A DNA stretch of 47,012 nucleotides. It comes from Bacteroidota bacterium. GTDB lineage: Bacteria; Bacteroidota; Bacteroidia; Chitinophagales; Chitinophagaceae. Every line of letters starts with the position of its first letter. Positions within the stretch are counted from its first letter, which is position 1. This document shows positions 8,402-16,958 of the stretch, piece after piece. The position numbers were made by a program, and so were the translations under genes. The stretch covers positions 1 to 47,012 of the forward strand of contig JAUZOA010000036.1 of the NCBI GenBank assembly GCA_030706685.1, in the 5' to 3' direction. The notes beneath the pieces were generated by a model. That model searched no databases, had not been told where the DNA came from, and was given only the letters and a program-made list of their open reading frames with translations.

Positions 8402-8409
8402 ACAATCTC

Positions 8410-8441
8410 TTGGCATTTTCAAAATTTGTTTATTATCTTTG
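8410..8441 (+). promoter_or_regulatory. Bacteroidota-type promoter of greA
   Basis: TTG at 8410-8412, a 21-base spacer and TATCTTTG at 8434-8441 match the Bacteroidota pattern TTG-N19-21-TAnnTTTG fully at the -7 element. Transcription would start near 8448, giving a leader of about 68 bases to the ATG at 8516. Confidence 0.5.
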
Positions 8442-8515
8442 TTATCAATAATGCAACGCTTCAGTACGATCCCTGAGGCGTTGTTATTTTTTTCGTTTTA
8501 ACCAGAGGAGGGATT

Positions 8516-8989
8516 ATGAATAATCTTCAATACGTGACCAAGGAGACCCTTGAACAAATGAAAATAGAATTACAGCGCATGAAGACCGTTGACCGCCCGG
8601 CGGCCAGCCGCGCCATTGCTGAAGCAAGGGAAAAAGGGGATCTCAAGGAAAACGCGGAATATGATGCGGCTAAAGAAAGCCAGGGTCTGCTGGAAGCTAA
8701 AATAGCTGCTCTTGAAGGAACGATGGCAAATGTGAGGGTGCTGGATGAATCCAATATTGATACCAGCAAAGTTTCTATTCTTACAAAAGTTACATTAACC
8801 AATGTCAATACAAAAAAACAAGTAACCTACCAGATAGTAAGTGAGAAAGAAGCTGATCTTAAAGCAGGTAAAATATCGGTTACATCACCGATAGGCAGAG
8901 GCATATTGGGAAAGCTGGTTGGAGATACAGCAGAGATACAGGCGCCGGCGGGTATTTTAAAATTTAAAATCGAAGGGATCACCGCCTGA
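8516..8989 (+). CDS. greA: Transcription elongation factor GreA
   Basis: 157 residues, the usual GreA length. The N-terminal coiled-coil tip carries the conserved acidic patch in REKGDLKENAEYDAAKE, which reaches into the RNA polymerase secondary channel and stimulates transcript cleavage in backtracked complexes. The C-terminal half has the FKBP-like domain with KISVTSPIGRGILGK. A good Shine-Dalgarno (GAGGAGGG, 8504-8511) precedes the ATG. The gene has its own promoter and terminator, so it appears to be a single-gene unit. Confidence 0.95.
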   Translation: MNNLQYVTKETLEQMKIELQRMKTVDRPAASRAIAEAREKGDLKENAEYDAAKESQGLLEAKIAALEGTMANVRVLDESNIDTSKVSILTKVTLTNVNTKKQVTYQIVSEKEADLKAGKISVTSPIGRGILGKLVGDTAEIQAPAGILKFKIEGITA

Positions 8990-9007
8990 CCGGTAAAAAT
9001 AAGGTTG

Positions 9008-9044
9008 AAAATACCCTTCGCGTACAGCGAGGGGTATTTTTTTT
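9008..9044 (+). terminator. Terminator of greA
   Basis: AAAATACCCTTCGC pairs with GCGAGGGGTATTTT with one mismatch, and the right arm runs into eight T residues. It begins about 20 bases after the greA stop. Confidence 0.85.
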
Positions 9045-9136
9045 AAGTAAGATAGTAGCTTTGGTGAATAACATGACTCATGTTCAGGCGAATTAAATAT
9101 TATTTACTTTCATGGCTGACAAAAACCTTTGGTGGT

Positions 9137-9526
9137 ATGACAATATTCTCAAAAATCATAGCCGGCGAAATCCCTTCTTATAAAATCGCGGAGAATGAAA
9201 AATTCTATGCTTTCCTGGATATTTTTCCCTTGCGTGAAGGGCACACTTTAGTAGTTCCCAAATCAGAAACAGACAATCTTTTTGATCTGCCGCAGGACTA
9301 TCTTGAAGAAATACTTGTTTTTGCCCGGCCCATTGCCAAAGCCATTGAAAAAGCATTCGATTGCAACCGTTGCGGCATCAGCGTGATCGGGCTGGAAGTG
9401 CCGCATGCTCATATCCATCTTATCCCGATCAATTCTGCGAATGATCTGAATTTTACACAGCCTAAGCCGAAGGTATCGGCTGAAAGCCTGAAGAAGGCGC
9501 AGGAAAAGATTAAAGCTTATTTATAA
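9137..9526 (+). CDS. HIT family nucleotide hydrolase/transferase
   Basis: 129 residues from ATG 9137. This start is preferred over an in-frame ATG at 9080 because MTIFSKIIAGEIPSYKIAE is the family N-terminus. The histidine triad VPHAHIHLIP is intact (H90, H92, H94), as is the substrate-binding LDIFPLREGHTLVVPK. HIT proteins of the Hint type hydrolyse nucleoside phosphoramidates and related dinucleotides in the cytosol; the exact substrate is not predictable. It follows greA after a terminator, with a TACTTTC-like motif near 9104 as a possible weak promoter. Confidence 0.9.
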   Translation: MTIFSKIIAGEIPSYKIAENEKFYAFLDIFPLREGHTLVVPKSETDNLFDLPQDYLEEILVFARPIAKAIEKAFDCNRCGISVIGLEVPHAHIHLIPINSANDLNFTQPKPKVSAESLKKAQEKIKAYL

Positions 9527-9648
9527 AAATGAGAAATAAGAAACAATGAAATGAGGAATCATTGCTGCACGGATGAAATTAGTTTTTGACCGTTTAAAAC
9601 CAGCCATATAGCCAATTTCGAATGTGCTGAATCTCCTACTACCTTGTA

Positions 9649-9908
9649 GTTTTCCGTTCCACTTTTTGTCTTTGACACAAAAAGTGGAGCAAAAAAGTCA
9701 AGCCGATTCGATGAGGAACATTTCCGATCGCTGAGCATTTCCTATTGCGAATCGGCAAGGCAGAAAGCTATATGAAGTGCTCCAGGCTGCAGTCTTCGCT
9801 TCGTGTTATTCAAAGCTCAAGAAGGCGCTGCGCTCCGTCTTGCTTTTCTTAAAGATGAAAAATTCTTTAATAAGGACGGACCGAGGCGCTTAACTATTCT
9901 CTTAGTCC
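9649..9908. repeat. Dispersed-repeat-like spacer with hairpins
   Basis: The 445 bases between the HIT gene and ruvC contain no credible gene. Two nested structures stand out: an 11-bp stem CCACTTTTTGT/ACAAAAAGTGG (9659-9669/9677-9687) and a 9-bp stem GCCGATTCG/CGAATCGGC (9702-9710/9748-9756) with a 37-base loop. These are followed by GC-rich text containing GGCGCTGCGCTCCGTC and a TAGTCCG/CGGAC pair. The AAAAAGTGG hairpin next to AAAAAAGTCAAG resembles dispersed elements I know from other Bacteroidota genomes. Copy number elsewhere cannot be judged here. Confidence 0.55.
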
Positions 9909-9971
9909 GTAAAATGATACATGGAAAAAGGCAAATGAGGAATTGGAGATTCACTTTCTCATTCCGCGGCT

Positions 9972-10592
9972 TCATTTTTTCAATCGCCCGGGATTTTTCT
10001 TTACAAAATCACCCCAGTCTTTGAATCCTTTACCCGCTTTTGCCAATAAGGAATTCGATTGAAAATGATGGCAAATAGCAACGGCTAAAGCATCCGTAGC
10101 ATCAAAATGCTTAGGTTTTATTTCCAGCACTAAAAGATGCTGCAGCATTTTCCAAACCTGCTCTTTATCGGCGTTGCCGTTGCCGGTTATGGATTGTTTT
10201 ATCTTTTTGGGTGAATACTCGGTAACGGATAGGCCTGCGCTCATGGCCGCGGCAATCGCTACACCCTGTGCACGCCCCAGCTTCAGCATACTTTGTACAT
10301 TCTTTCCGAAGAAGGGAGATTCGATCGCAAACTCATCGGGATGGTATTTTTGTACCAGGGATATTACCTGCTGGTGGATCATTTGCAATCTTTCATAATT
10401 GTCTTTTTTCCCTGAAAGCTTTAATACACTCATTTCGAGGAACCGCATGGAATGACCATTCACGGCAATCACGGCATGACCCATAATAAGCGTACCGGGA
10501 TCAATACCAAGGATTATTTTAACAGGCTTTTGCAAAGGGGACTGTATTTTTACAGGATTAATGAAGCTGAACAAAAATATCAAAATCTTCAT
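9972..10592 (-). CDS. ruvC: Crossover junction endodeoxyribonuclease RuvC
   Basis: 206 residues from ATG 10592, which has an AGGA motif eight bases upstream; a TTG at 10595 is possible. RuvC resolves Holliday junctions by symmetric nicking, guided by RuvAB. Catalytic acidic residues appear in LGIDPGT (D31, equivalent to E. coli D7), FAIESPFFG and FDATDALAVA, and the tail is lysine-rich. The odd feature is about 25 residues ahead of the usual start near KIILGIDPG; they are hydrophobic (KILIFLFSFINPV). A TTG codon at 10533-10535 would give a standard-length protein. The 5' end overlaps the divergent gene at 10561. ruvB is in this window at 39902, unlinked. Confidence 0.9.
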   Translation of the reverse strand: MKILIFLFSFINPVKIQSPLQKPVKIILGIDPGTLIMGHAVIAVNGHSMRFLEMSVLKLSGKKDNYERLQMIHQQVISLVQKYHPDEFAIESPFFGKNVQSMLKLGRAQGVAIAAAMSAGLSVTEYSPKKIKQSITGNGNADKEQVWKMLQHLLVLEIKPKHFDATDALAVAICHHFQSNSLLAKAGKGFKDWGDFVKKNPGRLKK

Positions 10593-11565
10593 CAACTATT
10601 TCCTCGGACCTATATTGTTTGCCTGGTTGTCGTGGTCTATTTACAGCCAGGTCAGCCGCCAGCCGGACCTTGAAGAAAAATGGAAGCATATTCGTCAATC
10701 TTTCGGAAGCCCGGCATTGCTCAACCTGGTGGCGGTATTTGTACTGATGATCCTTAACTGGGGTATTGAATCGTTCAAATGGAAATTAGCCGTTCAGAAA
10801 ATCCAGGGCGTAAGTTTTTTTACTTCTTTCAAGGCCATATTATCCGGCACTTCCTTTTCCGCTACAACGCCGAACCGGGTAGGGGAATACCTTGGCAGGG
10901 TATTGTACATGAATGAAGGAAACAGGCTGAAAGCGATTTCGCTCACGATTGTCGGCAGTATGAGCCAGTTGATCATTACTCTCCTGATGGGGTGGACAGG
11001 ACTTTTACTACTTCAGAAACAGGTGGAAAACAGTCATCTGTTGTCGGGAATATGGCTCCGGGTGATTATTTATGGCGTTTCATTTGTGTTACTAATTTTA
11101 ACAGTATTTTATTTCAGGCTCTCGTGGATAATAAAATGGATAGACCGTTTACCCGGGGTAAGAAAATATGCATGGCTGGTACAGGGATTGGAAGATTTTA
11201 ATGCAACTTTGATGCTGCAACTTTTGTCTTTATCAGCATTACGTTTTTTGGTTTTTATCATACAGTATTACCTGTTATTTCGTTTATTTAACGTAGATAT
11301 TTCGTGGTGGCAGGGATTATGGGCCGTGAGTGTTTCCTTTTTGGTGATGGCGGTTATTCCCACTATCGCCTTATTTACAGACCTTGGTTTGAGGGGGCAG
11401 GTGAGTTTGAAATTAATCGGGCTGTTCAGCCGGAATGATCTTGGAATAGGCCTGACATCAATCAGTATCTGGTTTATTAACCTGATCATCCCGGCGCTGG
11501 CTGGCAGTATATTAATTTTGGGGATTAAAAAAATTTTTAAGAGCAGCAATGATGAAAGGATTTAA
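10561..11565 (+). CDS. LPG-synthase-TM/flippase-like integral membrane protein
   Basis: 334 residues with about eight hydrophobic segments. The motif SFSATTPNRVGEYLGRV is the signature of the lysylphosphatidylglycerol synthase transmembrane family (UPF0104/flippase-like). This is the membrane half of MprF without the aminoacyl-transferase domain, so lysyl-PG synthesis itself is not expected. Members are proposed to move lipids or lipid-linked precursors; the substrate is unknown. It overlaps the 5' end of ruvC on the other strand and the next gene by 17 bases, so it is probably co-transcribed with the DUF3108 protein, a pairing that points to an envelope role. Confidence 0.8.
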   Translation: MKLNKNIKIFINYFLGPILFAWLSWSIYSQVSRQPDLEEKWKHIRQSFGSPALLNLVAVFVLMILNWGIESFKWKLAVQKIQGVSFFTSFKAILSGTSFSATTPNRVGEYLGRVLYMNEGNRLKAISLTIVGSMSQLIITLLMGWTGLLLLQKQVENSHLLSGIWLRVIIYGVSFVLLILTVFYFRLSWIIKWIDRLPGVRKYAWLVQGLEDFNATLMLQLLSLSALRFLVFIIQYYLLFRLFNVDISWWQGLWAVSVSFLVMAVIPTIALFTDLGLRGQVSLKLIGLFSRNDLGIGLTSISIWFINLIIPALAGSILILGIKKIFKSSNDERI

Positions 11566-12358
11566 ATTTATTATTACCGCGCTGGTGGCATTCATCGCTT
11601 TTTCCACGAATGCAGAGGCTCCTTTCCAGGAATTTTGCAGTATTAAGAATACGTCGTTCCAGGCGGGTGAAAAGATTTCTTATACGGTATATTATGCCGT
11701 AGCAGGTATTTATGTAAATGCCGGGGATGCTATTTTTACCAATACCCTGGAAACATTCAATAACCGGCCGGTTTATCATATTGTCGGCGAAGGGAACACC
11801 AATTCTTCTTACGACTGGATCTATAAAGTAAGGGATAAGTACGAAACCTATATTGACACAGCGACCATGCAAACGCTCAAGTTTGTCCGCAATGTGAATG
11901 AAAACGGCTATAAAAAGTTTCAGCATGTAACCTTTAATAAAACAGCTAATACCGCCGTGACCAATGATGGTGTATTCAATGTACCCGCCTGTGTACAGGA
12001 TGTAGTGAGCGCGATATATTATGCCCGCAATATTGATTTTTCAAAATTACAGCCGGATGATAAGATCGGTTTTTCCATGTTTTTGGATAATGAAACGTTC
12101 AATATGTATATCCGGTATATCGGCAGGGAAACGATCAGGACGAAATACGGCAGGTTCAATGCGATCAAGTTCAAACCTCTTTTATTGAAGGGCACCATAT
12201 TTGAAGGCGGTGAAAAAATGACCGTATGGGTAACAGATGATGAAAATCATATACCTGTCAGGATCGAAAGCCCCATTGTAGTCGGGAAAGTAAAGATAGA
12301 CATGATGAATTATGAGAATATTCGTCACCCCATGCATTCGATGATCAGGAGAAAATAA
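11549..12358 (+). CDS. DUF3108 domain-containing secreted protein
   Basis: 269 residues (a second ATG at 11552 is equally possible). A signal peptide (KGFKFIITALVAFIAFSTNAEA) is followed by the DUF3108 pattern: FQAGEKISYTVYYAVAGIYVNAGDA near residue 40, VRDKYETYIDTATM, and a late KPLLLKGTIFEGGEKMTVWV and DDENHIPVRIES. The family is periplasmic or outer-membrane-associated beta-rich protein of unknown function. It overlaps the upstream flippase-like gene by 17 bases, suggesting translational coupling and a shared envelope process. Confidence 0.8.
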   Translation: MMKGFKFIITALVAFIAFSTNAEAPFQEFCSIKNTSFQAGEKISYTVYYAVAGIYVNAGDAIFTNTLETFNNRPVYHIVGEGNTNSSYDWIYKVRDKYETYIDTATMQTLKFVRNVNENGYKKFQHVTFNKTANTAVTNDGVFNVPACVQDVVSAIYYARNIDFSKLQPDDKIGFSMFLDNETFNMYIRYIGRETIRTKYGRFNAIKFKPLLLKGTIFEGGEKMTVWVTDDENHIPVRIESPIVVGKVKIDMMNYENIRHPMHSMIRRK

Positions 12359-12411
12359 AAGCCTCCCCATCTCCCGCCATTCGGATGGGACAGGCTCTCC
12401 GGAGGAGGGCT

Positions 12412-13272
12412 TCAGATTTCCGATAGTTTGAAAAAATCTTTTGGTCTTATTCCTCTTTCGGTTTGCTGAAGGTTACAACATTCGTATTGCGGATCATGTT
12501 CAAAGAAAAGTATATAGTCTTTTTCAAGCGCCTCCCCAAGGAATGACTTTTTTTCATTCAAGGTAGTCAGCGGGAACATATCATAAGCCATCACATAGGG
12601 AAGCGGGATATGGCCCTGTGAAGGTAAAAGGTCGGCCATAAAGACGATGGTCCTGCTTTTGTAGCGTATTTGCGGCAGCATCATCTCTTTGGTATGACCA
12701 TTGACAAAGCGAACGGAAAGGTTTTCTGTAAAAGAGCCCTCCCCGGGTCTTCCGTTAGTACTGCCGGCTGTTTCGATAAACTTCAATTGACCGCTTTCTT
12801 CGATGGGAAGAATATTTTCTTTCAGGAAAGATGCTTTTTCCCGTTCATTGGGTTTTACTGCCCATTGCCAGTGTTCGCTATTACTCCAATAAATGGCTTT
12901 TTTAAAAGCTGGTACTGATTTGTCTCCATCCCGGGCAATACTTCCGCCGCAATGATCAAAATGCAGGTGGGTCAAAAATACATCGGTGATATCGTCGCGG
13001 TGAAAGCCATGCTTCGCCAGTGATTTATCCAGGGTATCATCGCCATGCAGGTAATAGTGATTAAAAAATTTTGCATCCTGTTTATTGCCCATTCCGTTGT
13101 CAACCAGTATCAGCCGGTCGCCATCTTCGATCAGTAAACAGCGAAGCGCCCAACTGCACATATTATTTTCATCTGCCGGGTTGATCTTGTTCCAGATGCT
13201 TTTGGGGACGACGCCGAACATGGCGCCGCCGTCAAGTTTAAAATAACCCGTATTTATCGTATAAAGACGCAT
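12412..13272 (-). CDS. MBL-fold metallo-hydrolase
   Basis: 286 residues. The zinc motif LTHLHFDHCGG (H102, H104, D106, H107) is complete. Further ligands are plausible in the VNGHTKEMMLPQI histidine, the MADLLPSQGHIPLP aspartate and the late FFEHDP histidine. The N-terminal TGYFKLDGGAMFGVVPKSIW is typical of the lactonase-like branch of the metallo-beta-lactamase superfamily, though lactonase activity is only inference. Cytosolic, no signal peptide. Its start is only two bases from the stop of the TraB/GumN gene upstream, so both are probably on one minus-strand transcript. Confidence 0.85.
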   Translation of the reverse strand: MRLYTINTGYFKLDGGAMFGVVPKSIWNKINPADENNMCSWALRCLLIEDGDRLILVDNGMGNKQDAKFFNHYYLHGDDTLDKSLAKHGFHRDDITDVFLTHLHFDHCGGSIARDGDKSVPAFKKAIYWSNSEHWQWAVKPNEREKASFLKENILPIEESGQLKFIETAGSTNGRPGEGSFTENLSVRFVNGHTKEMMLPQIRYKSRTIVFMADLLPSQGHIPLPYVMAYDMFPLTTLNEKKSFLGEALEKDYILFFEHDPQYECCNLQQTERGIRPKDFFKLSEI

Positions 13273-13274
13273 GA

Positions 13275-14330
13275 TTATTCTTTAGGTTTTTTCTTTACAG
13301 GCGCCGGTTTTGTTACCTGAATTTTTTTGTAAGGAACACGGGGTGGCGGTGGCGGAGGAATATCCTTTCCGGGGCTATCTATCTTAATTTCTTCCTCCTT
13401 TAATCCATCGTTCATGTTCTTCGTATCGGTAAACATTTTCATCATATTGTTGATGATGAGCAATGATATTTTATTATCAGAGTGTACCGGTGTCAATATA
13501 AACCCTTTTTTTCTTAATAGCTCAATTACGCCCTGCTGGCCTCCCAGGTGACCAACGCCTATAGCAAAAAAGGAGGGTTTTTCCCCGCAGTGTTTTTCGA
13601 TAGAATCCGACATTGTTTTGTTTCTCCTGTCGAATACAATCTCCCGGTATGACGGATTTATTTGTTCAACTATTTTAGCAATACTATCCAGTTGATCGAG
13701 GGTATAGAATTTTTTCATGTTATCCATCATGACGGCCTCATCGCTGAGTTCCATGGTAGTATCTTTTAACCTTGCATCAAGGATTTCAAAAAGCACGTCA
13801 TACTGTAGCCGGAAAGTTTCCAGCCCCGCGGTCTTTTTACCCAGCATAAGGGCATAATTTGCCAGCATCATATCCGGCAAGGTCATATCTTCTTCCGGCT
13901 TATAAACAGAAGCCAGGAGTTTCTGGCTGAAAGCAACAAACTGTCCCACGCTGTCATAACTAAGATGAACCCCATATTTCCTGTTCACTTTATCAATTAA
14001 TCTTTTCCAGTTTTCTGTTTTTTGAATGGAATCAAAATGCCGCCCTTTTTCCTCGAAAAATTTAAGCATGGCTGTATCGCCGAAAGCGGACGGGTGAAAA
14101 AAATCCACTTCGTTATAAAATACATCCGCGCCCAGGATAGCCGCATAGACCGAGTCGGAATAAACCACGAATTTTCCCTGGGGCAGGTGCAGGGTGCCAA
14201 AAAGCCAGGAGTGACCGCTGTTGTTCCGGCTGTCAATTCTCCATAGTAAAGAATTAGAATTTGTCTCCTGGCAAGAGCCAGGCCAATGAATGAAAAATAA
14301 AACAATAAAGAATAGCGAATGTTTTTTCAT
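13275..14330 (-). CDS. TraB/GumN family secreted protein
   Basis: 351 residues from ATG 14330, which opens a signal peptide (MKKHSLFFIVLFFIHWPGSC); an ATG seven codons upstream lacks that logic. PGSC could be a lipobox. The opening LLWRIDSRNNSGHSWLFGTLH with GTLH, and the late FFAIGVGHLGGQQGVIELLRK, are the paired motifs of the TraB/GumN (ChaN-like/Tiki-like) fold, proposed to be a metal-dependent hydrolase. The tail is proline-rich then basic (PPPPPPRVPYKK, PAPVKKKPKE), unusual enough to suggest wall or envelope contact. It lies between the MFS transporter and MBL genes with almost no spacing. Confidence 0.8.
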   Translation of the reverse strand: MKKHSLFFIVLFFIHWPGSCQETNSNSLLWRIDSRNNSGHSWLFGTLHLPQGKFVVYSDSVYAAILGADVFYNEVDFFHPSAFGDTAMLKFFEEKGRHFDSIQKTENWKRLIDKVNRKYGVHLSYDSVGQFVAFSQKLLASVYKPEEDMTLPDMMLANYALMLGKKTAGLETFRLQYDVLFEILDARLKDTTMELSDEAVMMDNMKKFYTLDQLDSIAKIVEQINPSYREIVFDRRNKTMSDSIEKHCGEKPSFFAIGVGHLGGQQGVIELLRKKGFILTPVHSDNKISLLIINNMMKMFTDTKNMNDGLKEEEIKIDSPGKDIPPPPPPRVPYKKIQVTKPAPVKKKPKE

Positions 14331-14351
14331 GAAGTAAGGGTTAATGGTCAA

Positions 14352-15686
14352 TCAGGCTTTATCTTCTGCCATCCGGGTGTACAGGAGTAAAAGCAAACCG
14401 ATGATGAAAAATACCATGAGGGCCAGCACAGAATCTCTTTGCGACCCGGTAAGTTCGTTGATAAACCCAAAGCTGAACATACCAATAACAATGGATATTT
14501 TTTCTGTGACATCGTAAAAACTGAAAAAGGAAGCTGTGTCTTTGGTTTCGGGCATGAGCTTGGAATAAGTAGACCGGCTCAATGATTGAATACCTCCCAT
14601 AACAAACCCGACAAGCGTTGCCAGGATATAAAATTCATAAATGCCACCCCTCGGTAACATGTAGCCCATGATGCAAACAAATATCCATACGGCTACGCAA
14701 CTCATTAATGCTTTCATATTGCCGATCATTTTTGAAAGCCAGGAAATGACATAGGCGCCCGGTATGGCGATCAGTTGAATAATCAATATGGCAATAATGA
14801 GGTTGTTGACCGGTATCTGTAATTCACTTTTTCCATACAAAGTAGCGGCCAGCATCACTGTTTGTACACCCATGTTGTAAAAGAAAAAGGCCAATAAAAA
14901 TCTTTTCAACAACCTGAGATGTTTTAACTGGTTCCATACTTTTTGGAGTTCCCTGTATCCTTTGGATAGTATATGATGTTTCAGATCACCGGTGCCGGCA
15001 GCAGCCGGCCTGGGCAAACGACTTAAAGAAAATTGCCCGAAGCCCCACCACCATACGCCCACCAGTAAAAAACCAACCCTGAACTGTATAGTGGTAGTGT
15101 GGCCTTTCTCGTCGGAACCTCCGACTATACCGGGAAAGAAAACCAATACAAAGCAGATTACCTGCAATATCACGCTCCCGATATACCCATAGGTAAATCC
15201 TTTGGCGCTCACCCTGTCGCGGTCTTCCGGGGCGGCAATTTCAGGAAGGTAAGAATTGTAATATACGAGGCTGGCCCAGAAGCCAATGCAGGCAATGATC
15301 ATGCAGGCAATACCGATATATAATGTAGCGGAATTGGTAAAGAAATATAAGGCTGCACAGGATATACTGCCGATGGTAAGAAAAAAGTTGAGAAAGGATT
15401 TTTTATTACCCTTGTAATCCGCGATAGAAGAAAGCAAGGGGGAAATGATCGCCACGATGAGCATGGCAAAGGCAAGCGCATAATTATACAGCGCGGTATT
15501 TACAAAATCTCTCCCTAAGAAATGAACGGTATCGCTGGTGGTGGCATCGTTGCCATCACCGGTGATGGATTCAAAATACGCGGGGAAAATCGTAGAGGTG
15601 ATAACAAGATTGTACACTGAATTCGCCCAGTCGTACATGGCCCAGCCATTGATCACTTTTTTAGAAGCTGTTTGCATTGGCGGCAA
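14352..15686 (-). CDS. MFS transporter, UMF1/Atg22-like
   Basis: 444 residues, 12 predicted membrane spans. NGWAMYDWANSVYNLVI at the N-terminus and YNSYLPEIAAPEDRDRVSAK are signatures of the UMF1 branch of the major facilitator superfamily (Atg22-related in fungi). GGIQSLSRSTYSKLMP near residue 370 is the second family motif. Transported substrate in bacteria is unknown. The upstream minus-strand sequence has a TATTTTTA -7-like element (15697-15704) but no clear -33. The gene is followed within 21 bases by the TraB/GumN start. Confidence 0.85.
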   Translation of the reverse strand: MPPMQTASKKVINGWAMYDWANSVYNLVITSTIFPAYFESITGDGNDATTSDTVHFLGRDFVNTALYNYALAFAMLIVAIISPLLSSIADYKGNKKSFLNFFLTIGSISCAALYFFTNSATLYIGIACMIIACIGFWASLVYYNSYLPEIAAPEDRDRVSAKGFTYGYIGSVILQVICFVLVFFPGIVGGSDEKGHTTTIQFRVGFLLVGVWWWGFGQFSLSRLPRPAAAGTGDLKHHILSKGYRELQKVWNQLKHLRLLKRFLLAFFFYNMGVQTVMLAATLYGKSELQIPVNNLIIAILIIQLIAIPGAYVISWLSKMIGNMKALMSCVAVWIFVCIMGYMLPRGGIYEFYILATLVGFVMGGIQSLSRSTYSKLMPETKDTASFFSFYDVTEKISIVIGMFSFGFINELTGSQRDSVLALMVFFIIGLLLLLYTRMAEDKA

Positions 15687-15715
15687 TCTTTGCAGGTAAA
15701 AATAAGGATTTGGGG

Positions 15716-16552
15716 TTACAACGTCTTTTCACCTTCTATCGCACCCGTCAGCAATAAGATCAGCAGGATGATACCGGCAATGATGCGATACCAGCCAAAT
15801 ACTCTAAACCCGTACACTTTTAAATAATTAATGAAAAACCGGATGGCGATGATCGCTACGATAAATGCCATCAGGTTACCGAGGGCAAAGGCGATCATAT
15901 TCTCCCGGGATGCCAGGATTAATTCATATCCTCTCTTTACTTCACCGCTATGTTGCCATTTTTTCAGGAATACAGAATAAGCCGTAGCGGCGAACATAGT
16001 GGGCACTGCCAGGAAAAATGAAAATTCGGCAGCCAGGTGACGGGTGAATTTTTGCTGCATGCCACCAATGATAGAAGCGGCGCTCCGGCTTACTCCCGGT
16101 ATCATGGCGATGGTTTGCCAGATCCCTACTATAAAAGATCTTCCGTAACTCACCTGGTCGTCCGACTCGATCGTTTGATTATTGAATGCCTTATCAATAA
16201 ATAATAAGATGATACCTCCCGCCAGCATGGTAATGGCTACCGTGGTCGGGCTCTCCAGCAGTTTATCTATTTTATCCGAAAAAAGAAAACCCAGTACCAA
16301 TGCGGGTATCACACCGATAAGGAGTTTAAAATAGAATTGCCAGCGCTTAAAATCAACAAACTTTTTCCAGTACAATACTACCACCGCCAGTATAGCGCCA
16401 AACTGTATGGCCACTTCAAATAGCTTGGTAAACTCATCTTTTTCGATGCCCAGTAAAGAACTGGTAATAACCATGTGACCGGTAGAGGAGACAGGAAGAA
16501 ATTCGGTAAGCCCTTCTACAACCGCGATGATGACAGCCTGAAGAAAATCCAT
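15716..16552 (-). CDS. uppP: Undecaprenyl-diphosphatase (BacA type)
   Basis: 278 residues with about eight membrane segments. Both family motifs are present: [17 protein letters not shown] (residues about 13-29) and [14 protein letters not shown] (near 160). UppP dephosphorylates undecaprenyl pyrophosphate to recycle the carrier lipid of peptidoglycan and other envelope polymers, and high dosage confers bacitracin resistance. It follows DUF3098 and ftsX in the same direction, a neighbourhood common in Bacteroidota, but a terminator lies between DUF3098 and uppP. Confidence 0.95.
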   Translation of the reverse strand: MDFLQAVIIAVVEGLTEFLPVSSTGHMVITSSLLGIEKDEFTKLFEVAIQFGAILAVVVLYWKKFVDFKRWQFYFKLLIGVIPALVLGFLFSDKIDKLLESPTTVAITMLAGGIILLFIDKAFNNQTIESDDQVSYGRSFIVGIWQTIAMIPGVSRSAASIIGGMQQKFTRHLAAEFSFFLAVPTMFAATAYSVFLKKWQHSGEVKRGYELILASRENMIAFALGNLMAFIVAIIAIRFFINYLKVYGFRVFGWYRIIAGIILLILLLTGAIEGEKTL

Positions 16553-16594
16553 TGAATAACTTATGAGTGAAGAATCGTGAACGGAAAACTAAAT

Positions 16595-16619
16595 AAAAAA
16601 AGCCGGTTTCACAACCGGC
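16595..16619 (-). terminator. Terminator after the DUF3098 gene
   Basis: GCCGGTT (16602-16608) pairs with AACCGGC (16613-16619) around a four-base loop. Read on the minus strand it is followed by a run of seven U. It lies 16 bases past the DUF3098 stop and before uppP. Confidence 0.75.
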
Positions 16620-16635
16620 CTTTCTCAAATTTATA

Positions 16636-16875
16636 TTACCCCTTCGGTTTTTTGAATATCGCGAATATCTCGATGACGAGGCCGGCCAATATCATCAGGG
16701 GGGCCACGGTGAGACGTTGCTTGCTGTACACTTCATCTTTCAGGAATACAGCCGGATTGGAACTGGCGCCTCCTGCCATCAGGAACATGCCAATAGCTAT
16801 GATAACAATGCCTGCCAGCATCCATATATAATTATCTTTTGAAAAGATAGAAGGGGTGGTTTTATTTTCAGCCAT
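16636..16875 (-). CDS. DUF3098 small membrane protein
   Basis: 79 residues with two transmembrane helices (YIWMLAGIVIIAIGMFLMAG and APLMILAGLVIEIFAIF). The sequence between them, GGASSNPAVFLKDEVYSKQR, and the motif SFxxxNY-like FSKDNYIWML are typical of DUF3098, a Bacteroidota family of unknown function found next to ftsX and uppP. Its position supports a link to cell division or envelope synthesis, but no activity is known. Confidence 0.85.
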   Translation of the reverse strand: MAENKTTPSIFSKDNYIWMLAGIVIIAIGMFLMAGGASSNPAVFLKDEVYSKQRLTVAPLMILAGLVIEIFAIFKKPKG

Positions 16876-16912
16876 TTTCGGTCAATTTGGAGGTGCAATA
16901 TAGGTAATTCCT

Positions 16913-16956
16913 GCTAACGGCTAAAAGCTAAGAGCCGTTAGCCATTAGCTTTTAGC
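16913..16956. repeat. Two overlapping alternative hairpins between ftsX and DUF3098
   Basis: GCTAACGGCT (16913-16922) pairs perfectly with 16933-16942, and GCTAAAAGCTAA (16920-16931) pairs perfectly with 16945-16956. The two stems share bases, so only one can form at a time. No long U-run follows on either strand. The spacer could modulate read-through from ftsX into DUF3098, or it may simply be a dispersed palindromic element. Confidence 0.6.
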
Positions 16957-16958
16957 TG

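Noticed and set aside
7618-8501. Several ORFs of 60-100 residues around the WxxGxW gene and the 8126-8401 repeats
   Set aside because: They are antisense to the lipoprotein or made of the inverted repeat itself.
9803-10024. 73-residue ORF upstream of ruvC
   Set aside because: Lies in the repeat spacer and runs into the 3' end of ruvC on the opposite strand; no conserved motif.
12359-12411. Hairpin between DUF3108 and MBL genes as a terminator
   Set aside because: AAGCC/GGGCTT pairing is weak and no U-run follows on either strand.
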